IMG/VR virus record: IMGVR_UViG_3300043437_000019
Coordinates: 1-31,779 of that record
DNA length: 31,779 bases
Origin: a virus
Reading direction: 5' to 3' (one strand)
Under the pieces are notes generated by a model, which worked only from the letters and a program-made list of their open reading frames with translations, was not told the origin of the DNA and made no database searches. A program made the position numbers and the translations under genes. Positions 5,761 through 13,857 of this stretch are shown here, in pieces; the stretch's first letter is position 1; every line of letters starts with the position of its first letter.

Positions 5761-6906
5761 ATGAAAGTAGATAAAGTAAAAATAAGCGAGGTAAAGACGA
5801 ACCCAAAGAATCCACGTCTAATAAAAGACGATAAGTTTAAAAAGTTAGTTAAGTCTATACAGGAGTTTCCACAGATGCTTGAGTTAAGACCAATAGTAGT
5901 GGATGAAAACAACATAGTGCTTGGTGGCAATATGCGTTTAAAAGCGTGTAAGGAAGCCGGATTGAAAGAAGTGTATATTGTAAAAGCTGAGAACCTAACC
6001 GAACTACAAAAAGACGAATTTATAGTAAAAGATAACGTAGGCTTCGGAGAATGGGACTGGGATATGTTAGCTAACGAATGGGATACTGAAAAGTTAGACG
6101 AGTGGGGATTAGATTTACCTGTTGATTTAAGCGTTCAAGAAATACTCGAAGCTGAGGAAGATGATTACGAAGTTCCAAACGAAATAAACACGGACATAGT
6201 ATTAGGAGACTTATTTGAAATAGGAGAACACCGTTTACTTTGCGGAGATAGTACAGATAGCGATTTAATAGAAAAATTGTTGAACGGAAATAAACCTGAA
6301 CTTTTATTAACAGACCCTCCGTATGGAATTGATTACGGTGGAATGTTGAAAGGAAAAGGAGACGGTAAAGGTGGTGCAGATAAAAATGGGTGGAAATCTT
6401 ATGACGCACCTGATTGGGATAAATCAAAACCTGAAAGCGGAGTATTGCAATATCTTTGTCAAATAACGGACAATCAAATAATATGGGGTGGAAACTATTT
6501 TACAGATGATTTGCCTCCTACAATGGGATGGCTTATTTGGGATAAAGGACAAAGAGGATTTAGTTTAGCAGATGGAGAGATGGCTTGGACTTCTTTTAAC
6601 AATGCTCTAAGGATAAAAGAATACGCAAGAGCAAAAGCAAACAGAGAGGAAAAAAATCACCCAACACAAAAGCCTATTGAAATAATGAGCTGGTGTTTTG
6701 AATATGCGGATAGACATTCTAAAAAAGAAATTAAATTAGTTTTAGATGCTTATTTAGGTTCAGGTTCTACAATGGTAGCATCACACCAACTTAAACGCAA
6801 GTGCTACGGAATGGAATTAGACCCAAAGTATTGCCAAGTAATAATTGACCGAATGAAAAAGCTAGACCCAAGTTTAGTGATTAAACGCAATGGAATTACA
6901 ATGTAA
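5761..6906 (+). CDS. ParB-domain DNA methyltransferase
   Basis: It encodes 381 residues from ATG 5761; an ATG at 5722 lies inside the preceding gene and adds a non-conserved extension. Residues 5-100 form a ParB/sulfiredoxin-type domain (VVDENNIVLGGNMRLKA at 47-63). The rest is a beta-class N6-adenine or N4-cytosine methyltransferase: catalytic DPPYGI at 185-190, HPTQKP at 300-305 and the SAM-binding DAYLGSGST at 329-337. No restriction endonuclease lies next to it, so it is an orphan enzyme, probably protecting phage DNA or marking it for packaging or replication. Codon use shifts to more AT-rich around 6280-6780, suggesting mosaicism in the catalytic half. Confidence 0.9.
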   Translation: MKVDKVKISEVKTNPKNPRLIKDDKFKKLVKSIQEFPQMLELRPIVVDENNIVLGGNMRLKACKEAGLKEVYIVKAENLTELQKDEFIVKDNVGFGEWDWDMLANEWDTEKLDEWGLDLPVDLSVQEILEAEEDDYEVPNEINTDIVLGDLFEIGEHRLLCGDSTDSDLIEKLLNGNKPELLLTDPPYGIDYGGMLKGKGDGKGGADKNGWKSYDAPDWDKSKPESGVLQYLCQITDNQIIWGGNYFTDDLPPTMGWLIWDKGQRGFSLADGEMAWTSFNNALRIKEYARAKANREEKNHPTQKPIEIMSWCFEYADRHSKKEIKLVLDAYLGSGSTMVASHQLKRKCYGMELDPKYCQVIIDRMKKLDPSLVIKRNGITM

Positions 6907-6916
6907 AAACAGAGTT

Positions 6917-7255
6917 ATGGAAGGAAGAAACGGAGGAACATTAAAACCATTTGAACAAGGCGAAAGCGGAAACCCTAACGGAAGACCTAAAGGGAGCCGT
7001 AATAGAAGCACAATAGCACGGCAATGGTTAGAAGTTAATCAAAACCTAAAGAATCCTTTGACAGGCGAAAACGAAACAATGAGCCAAGAGGACTTAATGA
7101 CTTTGGCGCTGATTAAGAAAGCACGTGAAGGAGATGTAGCAGCATACAAGGCTTTGATGGATTCAGGATATGGCGCACCTGTTCAGCAGATAGAGCAGCA
7201 TAATATTGAAATACCTTTATTCCCAGATGTTCAAGAGGACCACAGCAACGAATAA
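6917..7255 (+). CDS. DUF5681-like protein, candidate small terminase subunit
   Basis: It encodes 112 residues from ATG 6917, ten bases after the methyltransferase stop; the ATG at 6890 lies inside that gene. The N-terminus carries FEQGESGNPNGRPKGSRNRS, typical of DUF5681 proteins that precede terminase large subunits. A helical part (DLMTLALIKKAREGDVAAYK) follows. Overlap with TerL by 29 bases supports a role in DNA recognition for packaging. This assignment rests on family context. Confidence 0.75.
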   Translation: MEGRNGGTLKPFEQGESGNPNGRPKGSRNRSTIARQWLEVNQNLKNPLTGENETMSQEDLMTLALIKKAREGDVAAYKALMDSGYGAPVQQIEQHNIEIPLFPDVQEDHSNE

Positions 7256-8384
7256 GGTTTTATCTTTAAAAAGACGAACTAAAATAATTCAAGGCGGGAC
7301 TTCTGCTTCGAAAACGTATTCTATTTTAGCGGTATTAATAGACAAAGCACTAAAAAATACTACTGAGATTAGTATAGTAGCTGAAACAATACCACATTTA
7401 AGAAGAGGTGCATTAAAAGACTTCTTAAAGATAATGAGGTGGACTAATAGATATGTAGATGCAAACTTTAATAAATCACTTTTAAGATATGAATTTGCGA
7501 ATGGGAGCGTTATGGAATTCTTTAGTGCTGACGATGCGTCTAAGCTGCGTGGCGCTCGTAGGGATATACTATATATTAACGAGTGTAACAATGTCACTTT
7601 TGAAGCGTACAATGAGTTATCGATTAGAACGAAGAGAGAGGTATTTTTAGACTTTAACCCTGCAAATGAGTTTTGGGTACATACGGAACTAAAAGACGAA
7701 CCAGATAGCGACTTCATAATCCTAACCTACAAGGATAACGAAGCCTTAGACCAATCTATAATAGACCAAATAGAAAAGAACAAAGAGAAAGCAAAGACTT
7801 CTGAGTATTGGAGGAATTGGTGGAATGTTTATGGACTTGGTTTAGTAGGTAGCTTAGAAGGAGTAGTGTTTAATAATTGGAAGATAATCGACAATATTCC
7901 GATTGAAGCACGGTTAATTGGCATAGGGTTAGACTTTGGTTATTCAGTTGACCCTACTGCGATAGTCGAAATATATCAATACAACGGACAAAGAATAGTA
8001 AGAGAAAAGGTATATCGAACAGGTATGCTTAATTCTGACATAGCTAAAGAACTACAAAAAAACGTAGTAGTATATGCTGATAGTGCTGAACCTAAAAGTA
8101 TAGAAGAAATACGCAGACAAGGAATAACGATTAAGGGTGTTACGAAGGGTAAGGACTCGATTAATTACGGAATAGATGTAATGCAACGTCAGGAGTATTT
8201 AGTAACGTCTGATAGCATTAATCTAATCAAAGAACTTAGAAGCTACTGCTGGGACACGGATAAAACAGGAGTGAGATTAAATAAACCTGCAGGTGGCAAC
8301 GACCACATTATAGATGCGCTACGGTATCACGAAATGGAAACTTTAGGATTAAACAATAGCTATGGGACATACGCCATCCGTTAA
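7227..8384 (+). CDS. terL: Terminase large subunit
   Basis: It encodes 385 residues from ATG 7227, inside the preceding gene. The ATPase domain has P-loop GGTSASKT (23-30) and Walker B DILYINE (113-119) followed by a C-motif-like region. The nuclease domain has the first acidic position in GLDFG (Asp236), the second in YADS (Asp285) and the third in NDHIIDALRY (Asp359/Asp363). This is the headful or cos-cutting motor subunit that packages DNA through the portal. It is somewhat short for the family. The portal gene is unusually distant, at 19717. Confidence 0.93.
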   Translation: MFKRTTATNKVLSLKRRTKIIQGGTSASKTYSILAVLIDKALKNTTEISIVAETIPHLRRGALKDFLKIMRWTNRYVDANFNKSLLRYEFANGSVMEFFSADDASKLRGARRDILYINECNNVTFEAYNELSIRTKREVFLDFNPANEFWVHTELKDEPDSDFIILTYKDNEALDQSIIDQIEKNKEKAKTSEYWRNWWNVYGLGLVGSLEGVVFNNWKIIDNIPIEARLIGIGLDFGYSVDPTAIVEIYQYNGQRIVREKVYRTGMLNSDIAKELQKNVVVYADSAEPKSIEEIRRQGITIKGVTKGKDSINYGIDVMQRQEYLVTSDSINLIKELRSYCWDTDKTGVRLNKPAGGNDHIIDALRYHEMETLGLNNSYGTYAIR

Positions 8385-8538
8385 TGAAATGATAGCCGTA
8401 GTTCAAGACTACATATACGATAGAAAGCGTGTAAGGGTAAGAATAGTATTTGACAATCCAATGAGAATGAGAAGAGATGTAATGCTCTTAAACGAAGCCT
8501 ATAGCATTGCAGTTATGTATAACAATAAGGATAAATAA
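8362..8538 (+). CDS. Small basic hypothetical protein
   Basis: It encodes 58 residues (MGHTPSVNEMIAVVQDYIYD...), starting 23 bases inside the terL 3' end. The middle is basic and beta-prone (RKRVRVRIVF), followed by a helix. It fills the gap between terL and the tail chaperone genes. The long open frame and tight spacing support it; the function is unknown. Confidence 0.55.
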   Translation: MGHTPSVNEMIAVVQDYIYDRKRVRVRIVFDNPMRMRRDVMLLNEAYSIAVMYNNKDK

Positions 8539-8551
8539 AAGTTATAAAAAT

Positions 8552-9238
8552 ATGAAGTTAGAATTGCTTATACCAACGTCACTAAGTGAGATTCCATTAA
8601 AGCACTACCAAGAGTTTAGAAAGGTAGCTGAGAACTCAAATGATGAGGAATTTGTAGCTGAGAAAATGATAGAGTTATTTTGCGGCATAGAATTAAAGGA
8701 TGTTATAAAAATCAAAGCATCTGATATTTCTGATATGGTTAGCCACTTCAATAAATTGTTTTCTGGGAAGCAAAAGTTTGAACACAAATTTAAGATAGGA
8801 GATTTAGAGTTTGGATTTGTACCTGATTTAGAGAATATATCTTGGGGTGAGTATATCGATATAGAACGCAACCTAACAGATTGGGACACGATGCATAAAG
8901 CTATGGCAGCAATGTATAGACCTATAACAAAGCGTAAAGGAGAAAAATACGAAATAGAAGAGTACAACGGAACTGCTAACTATTCAGATGTAATGAAGTA
9001 CGCACCTTTAAATGTAGTGTTTGGTGCATCGGTTTTTTTTTGGACTTTAGGAAGCGAATTGTTGACGGCTTTGATGGACTATTTGGAGAAGGAGATGAAG
9101 GGGATGGACTTAACGACTATTCAGAGCAAACTCAATTTGGAAAACAATGGGGATGGTATCAAAGCATATATGCACTCGCTAAAGGAGACGTTACAAGATT
9201 TGACGCAGTTACCAGAGAACCATTGGTTAAGTGTTTGA
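8552..9238 (+). CDS. Tail assembly chaperone, short form (gpG-like)
   Basis: It encodes 228 residues from ATG 8552. Position and relation to the overlapping downstream frame mark it as the unshifted form of a lambda G/GT-type chaperone pair that delivers the tape measure protein to the tail tube. The N-terminal part (LLIPTSLSEIPLKHYQEF) resembles chaperone-like proteins of Bacteroidota phages. The T-run at 9033-9041 codes V-F-F-W here. The segment after the slip site is the part that differs between the two products. Confidence 0.75.
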   Translation: MKLELLIPTSLSEIPLKHYQEFRKVAENSNDEEFVAEKMIELFCGIELKDVIKIKASDISDMVSHFNKLFSGKQKFEHKFKIGDLEFGFVPDLENISWGEYIDIERNLTDWDTMHKAMAAMYRPITKRKGEKYEIEEYNGTANYSDVMKYAPLNVVFGASVFFWTLGSELLTALMDYLEKEMKGMDLTTIQSKLNLENNGDGIKAYMHSLKETLQDLTQLPENHWLSV

Positions 9239-9312
9239 CCTTACTAACGTTTGAGAAGCAAAAGACGGAAATAGAAATTAGACAAATTAAAAAGCAACAA
9301 CAAAAATGGTAG
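8552..9312 (+). CDS. Tail assembly chaperone, frameshifted long form (gpGT-like)
   Basis: A -1 slip on T-TTT-TTT (9034-9040, within nine Ts at 9033-9041) moves ribosomes from the frame of 8552 into the frame that runs to 9312. The expected product is 163 + 90 = 253 residues. The -1 frame has no good start of its own (only TTG at 9040, inside the slip site), yet carries a family-like segment (FGKQWGWYQSIYALAKGDVT, then CLTLLTFEKQKTEIE). This matches T-type extensions in related phages. The shifted frame stops four bases into the next gene. Confidence 0.75.
9034..9040 (+). promoter_or_regulatory. Programmed -1 ribosomal frameshift site
   Basis: The heptamer T-TTT-TTT is in the correct phase (X-XXY-YYZ) relative to the frame of 8552 and joins it to the open frame ending at 9312. 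I see no strong downstream stem-loop; only a weak AAGC/GCTT pairing follows. The run of nine Ts may be slippery enough alone. Such sites are conserved in the chaperone genes of long-tailed phages. Confidence 0.7.
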
Positions 9313-9761
9313 GATTCTACACAATCATAGATAAGTTAAAGACGGAGTTAAATAGTTCTCCGTTTGTTAATTCAGTTACAGAGGGGAGCATCTTTAACGT
9401 TGACTTAGCTAAACAGACTATATTTCCTTTGTCTCACATTATGGTTAACTCGGCATCGTTTGAGGAAAACGTGATTAGGTTTAACGTTAGCATCATTGCA
9501 ATGGATATAGTAGATATATCAAAAGACGAAACTACAGATGTGTTTACAGGCAACGATAATGAACAAGATGTATTGAATACTCAGTTAGCAGTTCTTCAAC
9601 GAGTATATGAAGTAATGAGACGAGGCACGTTATATACGGATTTATTTCAGATAGATGGTGTTCCTAATTGCGAACCATTTACAGAACGCTTTGAGAATTT
9701 ATTAGCAGGATGGACAATGACATTCGATGTGTTGGTTAAAAACGAAATGAGTATCTGTTAA
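9306..9761 (+). CDS. Tail terminator/tail completion-like protein
   Basis: It encodes 151 residues. An N-terminal helix (FYTIIDKLKTELNSSPFVN) precedes a beta-rich centre and an acidic loop, and the end reads AGWTMTFDVLVKNEMSIC. This resembles the small tail completion proteins that cap the tail tube in long-tailed phages. It lies between the chaperones and a gp10-like gene, which fits. Sequence divergence leaves the exact role uncertain. Confidence 0.6.
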   Translation: MVGFYTIIDKLKTELNSSPFVNSVTEGSIFNVDLAKQTIFPLSHIMVNSASFEENVIRFNVSIIAMDIVDISKDETTDVFTGNDNEQDVLNTQLAVLQRVYEVMRRGTLYTDLFQIDGVPNCEPFTERFENLLAGWTMTFDVLVKNEMSIC

Positions 9762-9762
9762 G

Positions 9763-10296
9763 ATGCAGAAAGACGAAGTACAAAAGGCTTTAGATAGGTT
9801 TAAAGACCATATAATAGCACAAGCTAAACGTAACCTTACCAACAAGGATAAGAACGTTAGTAAGAAGCTATACAACTCTATCGAAGGAGAAGTAAAAGTA
9901 TTTCCTAATTCCATAGGTATGTACTTTAGTATGGAAGAGTACGGAGCGTATCAGGACTTAGGAGTTAAAGGGAAGAAGAGTGCAAGTAAAGCACCACAGT
10001 CTCCGTTTAGATTTGGAAGCGGTACAGGTAAGAAAGGCGGCTTAACGGCAGCTATGGAGAAGTGGGTTACACAAAGACGAATCCAATTCAAAGATAGAAA
10101 GAGCGGTAAGTTTATGAGTTACAAATCTACTGCGTGGTTAATGACCAGAAGTATATACTCTAAAGGAATTAAACCGAGTTTATTTTTTACGAAGCCATTT
10201 GAAGCAGCATACAAAAACCTACCAAACGAGTTAATAGATAAATACGGACTTGAAGCAAGTAAACTATTTAACGACATAATAAAACAACCTAAATAA
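9763..10296 (+). CDS. HK97 gp10-like neck/tail completion protein
   Basis: It encodes 177 residues. The pattern N-terminal helix, YGAYQDLGVKGKK, a Pro/Phe-rich patch (SPFRFGSGTGKK) and a C-terminal helix (FEAAYKNLPNELIDKY) matches HK97 gp10-type proteins acting at the head-tail or tail-tip interface. It is rich in Lys and Arg. Its stop overlaps the next start by one base (TAATG). Confidence 0.7.
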   Translation: MQKDEVQKALDRFKDHIIAQAKRNLTNKDKNVSKKLYNSIEGEVKVFPNSIGMYFSMEEYGAYQDLGVKGKKSASKAPQSPFRFGSGTGKKGGLTAAMEKWVTQRRIQFKDRKSGKFMSYKSTAWLMTRSIYSKGIKPSLFFTKPFEAAYKNLPNELIDKYGLEASKLFNDIIKQPK

Positions 10297-11369
10297 TGGC
10301 TAATATATCAGCACGTTCTCCGTTTATAGTAGAGATAAATGAAGCAGGGCAAATAGAAACGAAAATAGAATTAAGAATATGGAATGGCACAGGTTCAGCA
10401 CCTGCGTCTCCAACTTATATTTTAAGTAAGTTAATTCCTGCACCAAGTGTTACGCAAACGACATACAATATATCTCCTTACATAAAAGAGTTTATACGTC
10501 ACGATGGATTCCAAAACAACTACAATAACTACAGTACAACCTTAACTACTACCGAGTGGTGCAATGTACAAGTAAAAAGGTATAAGAAGCTAACTACAAG
10601 TTTTATTTTAATTGATACGGTAACGCATAAAGCATTTGATGGGTACGGATTATACACGGAAGGTTACAACCCAGATTTAGGAGTTTACTTATTAGACCAA
10701 AAGACGTATTACTATTTGTACGATTCAAACGCGAATTTAGCTACAGATACTTTAAAAAGAGCAGGTAGTTTTACTTGGTATAATTCGGGTGGAAATAAAG
10801 TAAGGCACATTGAATTAAATACAGGTACAACGATTACACAAAATTTACCAACGGCAGGAGTTATAACAACCTTTAGGGTGAATTCAGTATATTACGATAA
10901 CGGAAATACTACGCAGATTTTAGATGCAAGTAATAACGTATTGTGGGAAGCTACCTTTAAACCAAAGATAGAATGTAAATATGAGCCTGTATGCTGCGAC
11001 TTTATTAATCGTTACGGAGCGTGGCAAAGGGAGTTTTTCTTTAAAGCATCTAAGAGTAATATTAACGTAGAAAACACGGAGTACAATTTACTTCAGTCCG
11101 ACCTTGTATCTTATGCTCCATTGGAAGGGCAAAGAAAAACGTTCAACACGAACTATTCAGAAACTATTACTGTGAATACGGATTGGGTATCTGAGGACTT
11201 CAGCGAGAATCTACGTGAGTTAATGACAAGTGAAAGAATATTGTTAGACAATAGGCCTGTTAAACTAAACACCAAAAGCACGGAGTTATTTAAACAGATA
11301 AACACGAAAATGATAAACTATACTTTAGAATTTCAGTATGCAAGTGACATTATTAACAACGTAGTATAA
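10296..11369 (+). CDS. Phage tail structural protein (unknown role)
   Basis: It encodes 357 residues, mostly beta-rich. Near residues 226-246 there is a signature ECKYEPVCCDFINRYGAWQR followed by EFFF, and toward the end a block (NTDWVSEDFSENLRELMTSE) that I associate with tail proteins of Bacteroidota phages. It lies between neck and baseplate-like genes, abutting both by one-base overlaps. A distal tail or baseplate component is likely; no enzymatic motif is seen. Confidence 0.65.
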   Translation: MANISARSPFIVEINEAGQIETKIELRIWNGTGSAPASPTYILSKLIPAPSVTQTTYNISPYIKEFIRHDGFQNNYNNYSTTLTTTEWCNVQVKRYKKLTTSFILIDTVTHKAFDGYGLYTEGYNPDLGVYLLDQKTYYYLYDSNANLATDTLKRAGSFTWYNSGGNKVRHIELNTGTTITQNLPTAGVITTFRVNSVYYDNGNTTQILDASNNVLWEATFKPKIECKYEPVCCDFINRYGAWQREFFFKASKSNINVENTEYNLLQSDLVSYAPLEGQRKTFNTNYSETITVNTDWVSEDFSENLRELMTSERILLDNRPVKLNTKSTELFKQINTKMINYTLEFQYASDIINNVV

Positions 11370-13705
11370 TGGAAAGAAAAGTACAGATATATATTGAAGG
11401 TGAGCGTTTAGAGTTATTCGATGACGAAAAGATTTCTATAACATCGAGCATTCAAAACGTACAGGATATTTCTAAAACATTTACTGATTTATCACAGAGT
11501 TTTACCGTGCCTGCAAGTGAGCATAACAACGCTATATTTAAACACTTTTACGAAAATGCTATAGATAATAGCTACGACTATCAGGTAAGAAGGGATGCAA
11601 GGATAGAGATAGATTTAATTCCATTTAGAACGGGTAAGATACAACTTGAAAAGGCGAATGTAAAAAAGGGTTTAGCACAAAGTTATAGCATTACGTTTTA
11701 CGGAGATTTAAGAACGTTACAAGATTACTTCGGGGAAGACAAGCTAAACACTTTAGATATGTCCCCCTACACGCACGAATACAACGGAGCAGAAGTTCAA
11801 ACACGGATAACAAGTTCTTCAAGTTATGACATACGATATCCTTTAATCTCAAGTAGTAGAGTTTGGCAGTATGGCGGTGGTGGAGCGCAAGACATAAGCC
11901 AGAATAGCCACCATATGCATTACTATGAGTTATTTCCTGCGGTAAGAATAAGCAAAGTATTTGAAGCTATAGAAACGAAATACGATATAGATTTTCAAGG
12001 ATTATTTCTAAATGACAAGAGGTTTACGAATTGTTACTTATGGCTAAAGAATAAAGATACGTTTGCTTTTTACTCAGATAGGAAAGCATTGGATTTTACT
12101 GCGGTAAGCCAAGCAACGGGAGTAGGTACGGCAGCTATATTAGATAGGAATGTTTTAAAGTTTAATTACGACCCTGCAAACTCAATAGGTGGTACGGTAC
12201 CCGGAATACTTAAGCAGATTCAGTTTTATGTATCTGCTTTTAAAGTAGGTGGCGCTGATGCTTTAACAAGCGATGTTTTTATAGATGTATATGAAAATGG
12301 AAACCTTATAGCTACGGTTAGTGGTGACGATGCTCAATATACAGGTATTGTAGATTGGGATGGTTCTTTAGATACTGAGTTTTCTTTTGTAGGCAGAGCA
12401 GAAGGCGATGTAATTGTCGGTCATTGGTGTGAGTTAAATTTGTTAATTAATGGTTCTTTAACAGATGCAAGTGGTAACTTTTGGGACTATGCTTATGTAA
12501 CGGTTACTGATAACACATTCACAAAAGACTTAGATATTTCTGGCAATTTTCCAGATATGAAGATAAGCGATTTCGTAGCAGGTATATTAAAACAATTCAA
12601 CTTAACGTGTTATGGTTTATCTCCTACTATATTTCAGATTGAACCTTTAGAGGATTGGTATAGCAAAGGAAGAATAATAGACGTAACAAAACATATCGAT
12701 ATAGATAGCATAGATTACGAGCGTGTAAAGTTGTATAAGAAGATAGGATTTAAGCATTTAAAAAGTGCTACTATTTTAAACACACAATTTGCAGCTAATA
12801 ATAATCGTGAGTATGGAGATTTAGAGCAGGTATATGATTACGATGGCGGTGAATATGTAATACAATTACCTTTTGAGAATCTTTGCCACCAAAAGTTTAC
12901 AGGAACGGATTTACAAGTAGGTTACTCTTTAGATAAAACTTTAGCACCTATTATTCCGCAGCCTATTTTGTTGTATATGAATGAGCAAAAGACGGTATCA
13001 TTCTACTTTAACAATGGAACGTCTACAAATCATATTACAAGCTATATGCCTTTTGGTCAGGATTTAATTTATAACTCTTCAAAATATACCTTAAACTTTG
13101 GTCAAGATAATAGCACATTCTTTTTAGAGCCTATTGAAAGAAATATATTCAAAGTATATTACTATAACTACTTAGCTAATTTATACTCTAAGAAACAAAG
13201 GTTAGTAAGTTGTAAAGGATTATTCCCTACTCCTATTCTTACAAGTCTAAAGATGAACGATAGGATATTAATTAGGGACAAAAGATATATCATAAACGAG
13301 ATAAAAACGGAAACAACCACAGGAGATGTGGATTTAGTCTTGCTAAATGATTTTCGTTCTATAAAGGCATTAAATGCCCCTAAGACAGGAAAGGGAGTAT
13401 TAACTGTAACGGTGGGTGTGTTATTACCTACGGGAGTAACTGAGGTTGCTTTAGATATGGGAACTACAGGTGTAACGGCAAGTGCTGCTACAATTACTAC
13501 AGACACGGATATCGTGTTTACTTATCCTGTAGTAACTCCAAGTTATACAATTATCGCAGAAAACTCAGACGATTTAATAACGGAGTTTAACCAATACCTA
13601 AGAGGAGAAGAAGGAAACACTAACGTTTACGATATAGAATTAACTTATACAAACGAGGACGGAAGCACAGAGGTAGATATCCTAACACTAACACAAGAAG
13701 TATGA
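11369..13705 (+). CDS. Large tail/baseplate protein with C-terminal Ig-like domain
   Basis: It encodes 778 residues, the longest product here. The N-terminal part (VQDISKTFTDLSQSFTVPAS) resembles hub or baseplate proteins of flavobacterial phages. The middle is beta-rich with Gly and Ser loops. The last 110 residues after RSIKALNAPK (VLTVTVGVLLPTGVTEVALD and onward) look like an Ig-like beta-sandwich, possibly for surface binding. It lies just upstream of the tape measure rather than downstream as in lambda. A receptor-contacting role is inference. Confidence 0.65.
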   Translation: MERKVQIYIEGERLELFDDEKISITSSIQNVQDISKTFTDLSQSFTVPASEHNNAIFKHFYENAIDNSYDYQVRRDARIEIDLIPFRTGKIQLEKANVKKGLAQSYSITFYGDLRTLQDYFGEDKLNTLDMSPYTHEYNGAEVQTRITSSSSYDIRYPLISSSRVWQYGGGGAQDISQNSHHMHYYELFPAVRISKVFEAIETKYDIDFQGLFLNDKRFTNCYLWLKNKDTFAFYSDRKALDFTAVSQATGVGTAAILDRNVLKFNYDPANSIGGTVPGILKQIQFYVSAFKVGGADALTSDVFIDVYENGNLIATVSGDDAQYTGIVDWDGSLDTEFSFVGRAEGDVIVGHWCELNLLINGSLTDASGNFWDYAYVTVTDNTFTKDLDISGNFPDMKISDFVAGILKQFNLTCYGLSPTIFQIEPLEDWYSKGRIIDVTKHIDIDSIDYERVKLYKKIGFKHLKSATILNTQFAANNNREYGDLEQVYDYDGGEYVIQLPFENLCHQKFTGTDLQVGYSLDKTLAPIIPQPILLYMNEQKTVSFYFNNGTSTNHITSYMPFGQDLIYNSSKYTLNFGQDNSTFFLEPIERNIFKVYYYNYLANLYSKKQRLVSCKGLFPTPILTSLKMNDRILIRDKRYIINEIKTETTTGDVDLVLLNDFRSIKALNAPKTGKGVLTVTVGVLLPTGVTEVALDMGTTGVTASAATITTDTDIVFTYPVVTPSYTIIAENSDDLITEFNQYLRGEEGNTNVYDIELTYTNEDGSTEVDILTLTQEV

Positions 13706-13857
13706 TTAAGAATATTTTAGAACTGCTTAAGATAGACGATTTCTACGGAAAGACGGATTTTATCGACATAGCAAAAGGTAAGTATAAAATACCTACAAGC
13801 GTACGTGAAGCATACAAACAAGGTAAAAGAGAGTTAAAGAGTAAAAGACGTAAGTAA
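13702..13857 (+). CDS. Small basic protein upstream of tape measure
   Basis: It encodes 51 residues (MIKNILELLKIDDFYGKTDF...) ending KSKRRK. It overlaps the previous gene by four bases and the tape measure start by one. It is compact and basic, with a helix at each end. It may be a small tail assembly factor; no family was recognised. Confidence 0.65.
   Translation: MIKNILELLKIDDFYGKTDFIDIAKGKYKIPTSVREAYKQGKRELKSKRRK

Noticed and set aside
6071-6427. 118-codon open frame on the minus strand inside the methyltransferase gene
   Set aside because: It lies opposite well-conserved methyltransferase motifs, including DPPYGI, and has no independent support.
7289-7717. 142-codon open frame on the minus strand inside terL
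   Set aside because: It is fully antisense to the ATPase domain with intact Walker motifs; the product is low in recognisable features.
9040-9312. Independent gene starting with TTG at 9040
   Set aside because: The start falls inside the T-run slip site, and the -1 fusion with 8552 explains the frame better.
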